In this document: in pieces, positions 58,548-64,000 of the stretch
How positions within the stretch are numbered: position 1 is the first letter of the stretch
Layout of the letters: the number at the start of each line of letters is the position of its first letter
NCBI GenBank assembly: GCA_004297165.1
Contig: SCUJ01000005.1
Span: 240,947-304,946 of the forward strand
Direction: 5' to 3'
Source: Gammaproteobacteria bacterium
GTDB lineage: Bacteria > Pseudomonadota > Gammaproteobacteria > Eutrophobiales > Eutrophobiaceae
Length of the DNA: 64,000 nucleotides
Made by a program: the position numbers and the translations under genes
Notes under the pieces: model-generated
Databases searched by the model: none
What the model saw: only the letters and a program-made list of their open reading frames with translations
Told to the model about the DNA's origin: nothing

Positions 58548-58660
58548 CTCCCTTCGCCCTCCGGGAGAAGGGTTGGGGATGAGGGAACTACGATCTCTGA
58601 TATACCGCTTTCCCTCACCCGCCGCTCCGCGGCGGCCTCTCACGGCGGGAGAGGCGAAAA
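58548..58660. repeat. REP-like intergenic palindrome cluster
   Basis: The stretch contains several nested inverted repeats: CCCTTC/GAAGGG around GCCCTCCGGGA, then GGATGAGGGAA facing TTCCCTCACCC across about 25 bases, then CCGC-TCC-GCGG. The GGGTTGGGGATGAGGG motif is of a kind repeated between genes in many proteobacteria. It fills the gap between ssb and the FkbM gene. The last codons of that gene include another small palindrome (CGCCT-GA-AGGCG, about 58702-58713). Confidence 0.6.
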
Positions 58661-58693
58661 CAACTCACGTTCGCTTTACTCACACATCGCCAA

Positions 58694-59575
58694 TCATTCT
58701 TCGCCTGAAGGCGAGGCGTTTCCACCATCCCCAGTGCCGCGATATCGATACACCGTATTCATCCGCGTCCTGAACTCGATCCGATATCCACGACGTTCCA
58801 GGATTGACGCCAGATCGGCTCGCCACAAACGTTCGGAGTTCTCGATGATCATGTAGCGGGGTAACAGCCTGGCATTGGCGTCGTGCAGGAACGGCGCCAG
58901 GGCGATGTCCTCGGCCCCTTCTATATCGATTTTCAGGATATCGATCTTCACCACGCCGCATTCGGCGAGAACCGGCAACAACGGGCGGCACTGCACCCGG
59001 ATCTTCCCGCCGACGTCCGCATGACCTACCAGGCTGCCCCCGCCGAGATTGGTCCGATCGATGTGCAGATCGATCTCGCCCTCCCGGTCGCTTACCGCGA
59101 TGGGCAGCACCCGAATATCCGGCCAGTCCTGGCGCAATTCCCGGTTGGCTTGCAGGTTGAACAGCAACCGCGCCTGGGCGCGCGGCTGCGGCTCGAAGGC
59201 GATTATCCGGCCCTGCCCGGAAAGCGATCGGGCGGCCCACAGCGTGTAGATCCCCACATTCGCGCCGATATCCACGAATACCCCGTCTTTCGGCAACTCA
59301 CGCGTAATCAGATCGCGTTCCTCCGGATCGTACAGCCAGGGCAGGAATAAAAACTTACGCTCGGATACGTTGTCATGCAGATGGCAGCGCAGCCTGATGT
59401 CTTCCACGGTCACATCCACCGGCTGCTTGCGAAGGAGCAGCGCGAGTTTTCTGAGCGACAACGCCAGCAATCTCCCGAGCCGGTTTCGGGGGCAACGCTG
59501 GGCGGCGGCAATAAGCGCGGCAATGAACGGCGGAGGCGCGTAAAACCCGTAATCTAAAGTTTTGTCGCCAGTCAT
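58694..59575 (-). CDS. FkbM-family methyltransferase
   Basis: The 293-residue protein has the FkbM Rossmann fold: DGVFVDIGANVGIYTLWAA (motif I, SAM binding), IIAFEPQPRAQARLLFNL (motif II acidic residue), VLPIAVSDREGEIDLHI and VVKIDILKIDIEGAEDIALAPFL, the family hallmark KIDIEGxE. Members methylate hydroxyl groups of sugars, polyketides or lipids; the substrate here is unknown. The first 70 residues are basic and amphipathic, without a signal peptide. The C-terminal ASPSGEE is encoded by a REP-like palindrome and may be an extension of the original gene. Confidence 0.88.
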   Translation of the reverse strand: MTGDKTLDYGFYAPPPFIAALIAAAQRCPRNRLGRLLALSLRKLALLLRKQPVDVTVEDIRLRCHLHDNVSERKFLFLPWLYDPEERDLITRELPKDGVFVDIGANVGIYTLWAARSLSGQGRIIAFEPQPRAQARLLFNLQANRELRQDWPDIRVLPIAVSDREGEIDLHIDRTNLGGGSLVGHADVGGKIRVQCRPLLPVLAECGVVKIDILKIDIEGAEDIALAPFLHDANARLLPRYMIIENSERLWRADLASILERRGYRIEFRTRMNTVYRYRGTGDGGNASPSGEE

Positions 59576-59677
59576 GAATGGCTCATTGGCCGCGCCAGAT
59601 CGCGACGGCTGATCGGTGTGTTGCGCAACCCCGGCTCGTGTGACCGGGGTTATGTTTACCTGTGTTCCCCCGCCCGG

Positions 59678-61852
59678 TTAGCGGTGTGTTTCCGGCGGCG
59701 GGGCGGCTGCTCCCTGTCCGGCAGGCGCCGGCGCCACAGGTGGCGCGGTCCCCGCAGGGGGTGCGGGCGGTGGCCCGCCAAAGGGAGATTGCGGTTGCGG
59801 ATTGTTCTTCGCCTCGTTCGCCAGTGTGACGACATAGGCGCGGATCGCCTCCGCGTCTTCCGGCGTCAGTGACTCGCGAAACGACACCATACCGTTGTCG
59901 GTTAGCGCTCCGTCGATCACGATGACCTTGAACAACTCGGGTTCGCCCAGGGCCGTGGCGTAGCGCAGGTCCGGGAACAGACTGCTCACGCGTCCGCTGT
60001 TGCCGTGGCAACTGGCGCAATGCGCGTTGTAATGCGTCTCGCCGCGGGCCAACAACGCGGCGTCGCCGAAGTTCGCCGGCGGATTGAGCGCCGGCGGGGT
60101 ATAACTCACGCGCTCGGGCAGGGTGGCTTTCCCCCCCAGTTTGTACACCAGCAGGCGCGCGTAGTTCGGGGCCCAGTAACTGGCCGGTCCGAAGCCGCCG
60201 CCCTGCCCGGCCACCACGGCGATATATTGCGCGCCATCGATCGAGTAACTCGCCGCGCTGCCGACAATGCCGGCCTGCGTTGGCGTGGACCATACCTGCT
60301 CGCCCGTATCGGCCCGGAAGGCGGCGAAGGTTTGTTGTTGCGCGCCCTGGAACACGAGGTTGCCGGCCGTCGTCAGGACACCGGCGCGGGCGCTGCCCTG
60401 CGGTTGCTGCCAGACTGCCTTTTTATTCACCGGATCCCATGCCAGCAGATAGGAACCCGAGCCCTCAAGTTTGGGCGCCGGGTCCTGGGGACGTTTGCCG
60501 ACATTTATCGAGAGCAACTGGTTGCCCATCTTCGCGCCGGCCTCGGCCACCAGCGGGAAACTGCTGTAGTTGGTCGGGATGTACATCAGGCCCGTGTCCG
60601 GACTGAACGCCATCGGATGCCAACTGTGCGCGCCGCCCGCCGATGGCACGACATGAAAGCCTTTGTCGCCGAACGCGCCATAATTCGCCGCCGGATCCAG
60701 GATCGGTCGGAAGTTTTCATCGAAGCCGGTCATCCAGTTTGCCGTCGGCACGAACAGATCGGCGGACAGCACCTTGCCAGTGGCGGCCTCGAGCACGTAG
60801 AACACGCCGTTCTTGGGCGCCTGCATTAATACGTGTTTCTTCTCGCCGTTGATGACGAGATCGGCGGTAATGATCGACTGCGTATTATCGAAATCGAAGC
60901 TGTCGGCTGGCGTCGCCTGATAGTGCCAGCGGTACTTGCCGGTCTTCGCATCCAGGGCGACGATCGATGCCGTAAACAGATTGTCGCCGCCGCCCGGCGA
61001 GCGGATCTCCGCCGGCCAGGGCGCGCCATTGCCGGTGCCGACATAGACCAGGTTAGTGACCGGGTCATAGGTGATCGCATCCCAAGGCGCGCCGCCGCCG
61101 CCGGTCTTCCACCATTCGCCGTTCCAGGTCTTTGCCGCCGATTCGAGCTCCGGCTGTTCGAAACCCAGGGCGGGATTACCGGGCACGACCCACCAGCGCC
61201 ACAGTTCCTTGCCGTTGTCGGCGTCATAGGCGGCCATGTAACCGCGTTGATGAAACTCGGAACCCGCCTCGCCGATGAAGATGCGGCCATCGGCGATGCG
61301 CGGCGCGCCGGTGATGGAAAGCCAAAGCTCGCGATCGGTGACCTGGACCTCCCAGACCTTCTCGCCGGTCTTCGCCTTGACGGCGATCAGGCGCCCGTCG
61401 AGCGTGCCCCAGATCACCATGTCCTTCCACGCCGCAACCCCGCGGTTCACGATCCCGCAGCAGAGTTTCACGGCCCATTCGCCGGGCACCTTGGGGTCAT
61501 ATTTCCAGAGTTGTTGGCCGGTCTTCGCGTCGAAGGCGTAGACCTTGCTCCAAGGGGAGGTGACGAAGATGCGGCCATCGACGACGACCGGGGTTGTCTC
61601 GTAAGAGCCGCCGCGTTCGGCGAGATCGCCGTACCACGCCAGGCCAAGCTGGCCGATATTGTCTGCGGTGATCTCTTTGAGCGGGCTGTAGCGTTGCTCG
61701 CTGTAGTCGCGGCCGTATGCCATCCACTGACCGGCGTTCTCTTCGGAATCAGCCGCCTTGATTCGGGCCGTATCGACCTCGGCAAACCCGGGGGTTATAC
61801 CGGCAACCACCAGCGTGATAATGGATAAAATGGAAGGTTTCAGGCTGTGCAT
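59678..61852 (-). CDS. PQQ-dependent alcohol dehydrogenase with fused cytochrome c (quinohaemoprotein)
   Basis: The 724-residue periplasmic enzyme has a signal peptide (SILSIITLVVAGITPGFAE). Residues about 35-580 form an eight-bladed PQQ propeller. It contains the vicinal-Cys disulphide motif KLCCGIVNRG, W-motif repeats such as AFDAKTGQQLWKYD and AWDPVNKKAVWQQ, and the active-site region GGGAPWDAITYDP...GGGDNLFTAS. A C-terminal cytochrome c domain (CASCH, later Met in NGMVSF) and a Pro/Ala-rich tail follow. The residue two after the likely catalytic Asp (GGGDNL) is Leu, which argues against the lanthanide type. It oxidises alcohols and passes electrons to its haem. No PQQ synthesis genes are near. 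Confidence 0.9.
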   Translation of the reverse strand: MHSLKPSILSIITLVVAGITPGFAEVDTARIKAADSEENAGQWMAYGRDYSEQRYSPLKEITADNIGQLGLAWYGDLAERGGSYETTPVVVDGRIFVTSPWSKVYAFDAKTGQQLWKYDPKVPGEWAVKLCCGIVNRGVAAWKDMVIWGTLDGRLIAVKAKTGEKVWEVQVTDRELWLSITGAPRIADGRIFIGEAGSEFHQRGYMAAYDADNGKELWRWWVVPGNPALGFEQPELESAAKTWNGEWWKTGGGGAPWDAITYDPVTNLVYVGTGNGAPWPAEIRSPGGGDNLFTASIVALDAKTGKYRWHYQATPADSFDFDNTQSIITADLVINGEKKHVLMQAPKNGVFYVLEAATGKVLSADLFVPTANWMTGFDENFRPILDPAANYGAFGDKGFHVVPSAGGAHSWHPMAFSPDTGLMYIPTNYSSFPLVAEAGAKMGNQLLSINVGKRPQDPAPKLEGSGSYLLAWDPVNKKAVWQQPQGSARAGVLTTAGNLVFQGAQQQTFAAFRADTGEQVWSTPTQAGIVGSAASYSIDGAQYIAVVAGQGGGFGPASYWAPNYARLLVYKLGGKATLPERVSYTPPALNPPANFGDAALLARGETHYNAHCASCHGNSGRVSSLFPDLRYATALGEPELFKVIVIDGALTDNGMVSFRESLTPEDAEAIRAYVVTLANEAKNNPQPQSPFGGPPPAPPAGTAPPVAPAPAGQGAAAPPPETHR

Positions 61853-62176
61853 GTTCGGCTCCCCAGAGTCTTTTATATTATTACCCGATAGTACAGGAGG
61901 CTTTAGCGATATAACAAGTGGCGCTAAAAAACCCTACACATAGAACTCTCGCCAAGACGCAAAGCATGCCAAGACAAGATAATGCCGGATAAACCCACCT
62001 GGACACCCCGGATATGCGCTGCCTATACTCTGCCCTCAAGAGATCACAATGAAAAATTTAGAGGATTCACGGATGTCCAGTTGTGCTTCTATATATTGTT
62101 ATTGGACAAGGTGACCGATAAACGCCTGGATATGCGCTAAACACGGCTGTCCCAGATTTTCAATGAGGAGAACGAA
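61853..62176. other. Gene-free divergent region
   Basis: This 324-bp stretch separates the alcohol dehydrogenase from the DUF5343 gene. It should hold both promoters, but no clear -35/-10 pair stands out. GGATATGCGCT occurs twice (62010-62020 and 62128-62138), each preceded by GATAAAC and CCTGGA in similar order, so an element of about 25-33 bp has been imperfectly duplicated. A 21-codon frame at 62049 has no ribosome site. From here to the right the sequence becomes more AT-rich. Confidence 0.5.
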
Positions 62177-62809
62177 ATGGCGATAAATCTTCCCTACCTA
62201 ACCTCGCAATCGGGGCTTAAGAAGGTTCTCGATAAGGTCAAGGAAGCCAGCACGCCGGACAAGTTTAACGAGAAATATCTCAATGAAAAGCTGAACATGC
62301 ACGGTGGTTCGGCAAAGGCGATACCTCCATTCATGAAGCGCATAGGATTCATTTCATCAGACGGAAGCCCTACCGAATGGTATAGGGAGTTCAGGAACCC
62401 ATCACTATCTGGAGTAGTGGCATACAAGGCGCTGAAACACGCTTACAAAGAGATCTATGAAATTAGTGAGATCGCGCATAAGAAAAGTGACGCGGAGATA
62501 AAAGGAATCGTGGCTCAAATTACTGGGCTTGATCATGACAATCCAGTCATCACATATATTGTCGCAACTTTTAAGACTGTGAAGTCCTATGCGTTATTTA
62601 ATGAGGCCCAGGAGATTGCTGTTTTGAAGAAGATCGACGATCAGGGCAGCAAAGAAACCAGCACGTCGCCACATAATAACGAGCAGCAAGGCCAAGTCGG
62701 TTTGAATATCGGCTACAACATTAACCTAAATCTTCCTGCGACTTCTGATATTGCTGTGTTCGACGCAATATTTAAGAGCCTCAAGGAACACCTTCTAAAG
62801 GGTCAGTGA
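62177..62809 (+). CDS. DUF5343-family protein
   Basis: The 210-residue protein starts MAINLPYLTSQSGLKKVLDKVKEASTPDKFNEKYL, then GGSAKAIPPFMKRIGFISSDGSPTEWYREFRNP. This is the DUF5343 pattern, a winged-helix-like domain of unknown function found in accessory gene clusters. The rest (AYKEIYEISEIAHKKSDAEIKGIVAQITGLD..., then NLNLPATSDIAVFDAIFKSLKEHLL) is helical. GAGGAG precedes the ATG. Base composition is more AT-rich than the rest of the window, which suggests acquisition. It is immediately followed by an HEPN-type protein gene, so the two probably act together. Confidence 0.78.
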   Translation: MAINLPYLTSQSGLKKVLDKVKEASTPDKFNEKYLNEKLNMHGGSAKAIPPFMKRIGFISSDGSPTEWYREFRNPSLSGVVAYKALKHAYKEIYEISEIAHKKSDAEIKGIVAQITGLDHDNPVITYIVATFKTVKSYALFNEAQEIAVLKKIDDQGSKETSTSPHNNEQQGQVGLNIGYNINLNLPATSDIAVFDAIFKSLKEHLLKGQ

Positions 62810-62811
62810 GT

Positions 62812-63396
62812 ATGCCGGAGAATTTATTAAAGTTGTTTGGCATGTCCAATCAACTTCTGATCCATGACCTTGATAAAGTCGAATCGACTTTTGATGTCGT
62901 CTTGGGCCATAAGCAAGTTTCACCAAAAGAACGGAACGAAGCGTATTATCCTCAATTTGACGCTCGCATCAGGGTCCGAGCTAAAGAAATGGCTGAGCAC
63001 TATGAAGCCTTTTACTGCCTAGAGGTTTCAATACGCACCTTCATAACCGAAGTTCTTCGTGAGAGTTCCGGTGCTTCCTGGTGGGAAAAGGAAGAAGTTG
63101 TCCCTAAGGTTGTTCAGGATGGCGTCAAAGCTAGAGTTCAGAAAGAGCTTGATAGCGGCATATCAAGAAGATCAGACGATCCAATTGATTACACAAATTT
63201 TGGTGAGCTAGGAGAGATTATTAAGAAAAACTGGGCAGTTTTCGGTTCCATATTTAACAGCCAAAAAGGGGTAGAGCGTGTTTTAGCAAGTCTCAATACT
63301 CTTCGAGGCCCTATCGCTCACTGTAGTTTATTAGCAGAAGATGAAGTTTTGCGACTCAAACTGAGCGTCAGGGATTGGTTTCGCTTAATGGAGTAA
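62812..63396 (+). CDS. Swt1-type HEPN-domain protein
   Basis: From the ATG at 62812 (GGG nine bases upstream) the protein has 194 residues; a GTG at 62806, overlapping the previous stop, is the alternative. It is all-helical. It has a late RGPIAHC, i.e. the R-x4-H motif that forms the ribonuclease site in many HEPN proteins, within LASLNTLRGPIAHCSLLAEDEVLRLKLSVRDW. The fold-level pattern (VFGSIFNSQKGVERVLASLNTLRGPIAH) resembles Swt1-like HEPN domains. HEPN RNases occur in toxin-antitoxin and phage-defence systems. The DUF5343 partner may be the regulator or sensor. Confidence 0.68.
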   Translation: MPENLLKLFGMSNQLLIHDLDKVESTFDVVLGHKQVSPKERNEAYYPQFDARIRVRAKEMAEHYEAFYCLEVSIRTFITEVLRESSGASWWEKEEVVPKVVQDGVKARVQKELDSGISRRSDDPIDYTNFGELGEIIKKNWAVFGSIFNSQKGVERVLASLNTLRGPIAHCSLLAEDEVLRLKLSVRDWFRLME

Positions 63397-63480
63397 CGCG
63401 TATAACCACTAACGGAAGCGCGACAGTCCTGACGGGCTGCGGCCGAAGATCAAACGTCAAGCGACCATAAGAGTGAATTC

Positions 63481-63846
63481 GTGACGTCACCTCCAAAAAC
63501 AGCCCTGGCTCAGCCTTTCCTTCCCGCGAAAGACTTCACCGTCTCGAAGCAGTTCTACGAAGCGCTGGGCTTTGAACGGCTGGTTGACGGGGAAGTTGCG
63601 ATCTATCGGATCGGCGCCAGTCAGTTCATTCTGCAGAACTACTACCAGAAGGACTGGGCAGAGAACTTCATGATGCAGCTCGTAGTCGACGACCTGGATG
63701 CCTGGTGGTCTTTCATCCTTTCCCTCGACCTGCCCGGCAGGTTTGGCGTGCAGCCCCCGAAACCTCCGACCATGCAGCCGTGGGGGCTCAAAGTCGCCTA
63801 TGTCTTCGACCCCTCCGGAGTGCTCTGGCACATCGTGCAGCGCTGA
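63481..63846 (+). CDS. VOC (glyoxalase/bleomycin-resistance-like) family protein
   Basis: The 121-residue protein opens with a GTG (63481). It shows a single VOC unit: QPFLPAKDFTVSKQFYEALGFERLVDGEVAIYRIGASQFILQNYYQKDWAENFMMQLVVDDLDAWWSFI, ending VAYVFDPSGVLWHIVQ. Small VOC proteins bind metals or hydrophobic ligands and are common on mobile cassettes. The residues that usually ligate metal are only partly evident (the His in the final WHIVQ). No good ribosome-binding site precedes the start. No complete attC site is visible on either side. Confidence 0.8.
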   Translation: MTSPPKTALAQPFLPAKDFTVSKQFYEALGFERLVDGEVAIYRIGASQFILQNYYQKDWAENFMMQLVVDDLDAWWSFILSLDLPGRFGVQPPKPPTMQPWGLKVAYVFDPSGVLWHIVQR

Positions 63847-63880
63847 CTCATCTACACAAATCTTCAAAATTACGACTCAC

Positions 63881-64000
63881 GTAGCCTGGATGGAATGCAA
63901 TGGAATCCAGGAAAGGATTCCCCGGATATGATGGACAGGAGTCCGAATGTCGCGGGTGCAGGGAAGCACAGTAGCGACCGCTGCGCTTCATCCGGGCTAC
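63881..64000. repeat. Inverted pair of REP-like sequences
   Basis: GTAGCCTGGATGGAATGC begins at 63881. A related sequence in the opposite orientation ends the window: the reverse complement of 63978-64000 starts GTAGCCCGGATGAAGCGCAG. GTAGCC(C/T)GGATG-type palindromes are repeated intergenic elements in many gammaproteobacteria, often spread by RAYT transposases. The two copies are about 70 bp apart, forming a BIME-like unit. Confidence 0.65.

Noticed and set aside
62049..62114. A 21-codon frame in the gap before the DUF5343 gene
   Set aside because: No ribosome-binding site and no recognisable features; it is too short to support.
63397..63480. Integron attC site before the VOC gene
   Set aside because: An AAC-like left end is present, but there is no matching GTTRRRY right end and no attC palindrome.

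Overview
The window is GC-rich chromosomal DNA from a gammaproteobacterium. Supporting this are the block apaG-apaH / folA-thyA-lgt, the divergent uvrA-ssb pair, a TypA/BipA GTPase, GTP-type PEP carboxykinase and REP-like palindromes between genes. No rRNA, tRNA, CRISPR array or complete insertion sequence is visible. Housekeeping genes fill about 1-10.5 kb and 54-59.5 kb; accessory functions lie between and after them.

Region by region: 0-4.5 kb holds a partial LexA-type repressor, a small secreted protein, apaG, apaH, folA, thyA and lgt. 4.6-10.5 kb holds a DUF255 thioredoxin-fold protein, pckG and typA. 10.6-15 kb is a plus-strand set: a UGSC-family protein whose reading frame crosses an in-frame TGA followed by a SECIS-like hairpin (a probable selenoprotein), a MarR regulator, a PQQ sugar dehydrogenase and an exported methyltransferase. 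15-17.7 kb encodes an NtrY-like histidine kinase and a sigma-54-activating response regulator. panB, an unknown secreted protein, a first large FtsX/MacB permease of the ADOP type and tag follow.

22.8-25.2 kb encodes a quinol-NO-reductase homologue. Its FeB-ligand His is Asn, a catalytic-site Glu is Gln and its quinol-site residues are lost. This is the pattern of the putative NO dismutases (NOD). Next come an ABC-2 transporter, a class III cyclase domain and a second ADOP permease with its ATPase. 32.1-33.8 kb is a small plus-strand operon (membrane protein, XRE regulator, metallophosphoesterase lipoprotein) preceded by three 21-bp-phased repeats.

34.5-53.8 kb is a minus-strand operon of ten genes: HlyD-type adaptor, ATPase, six consecutive ADOP permeases, an exported methyltransferase and an alpha/beta hydrolase. 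The three ADOP transcription units each begin with a strong sigma-54 promoter (TGGCAY-N5-TTGC). Each also carries a TCCCG-N4-CGGGA inverted repeat (one copy with one mismatch) about 110-130 bp upstream of the predicted start of transcription. Together with the sigma-54 activator at 16.4-17.7 kb this looks like a self-contained two-component, enhancer-driven export regulon.

The right end carries a PfkB kinase, uvrA, ssb, an FkbM methyltransferase and a quinohaemoprotein alcohol dehydrogenase. After these comes a more AT-rich, probably acquired pair (DUF5343 protein plus Swt1-type HEPN protein), a VOC protein and an inverted pair of REP-like sequences at the edge. All functional assignments come from reading motifs; no database search was run.
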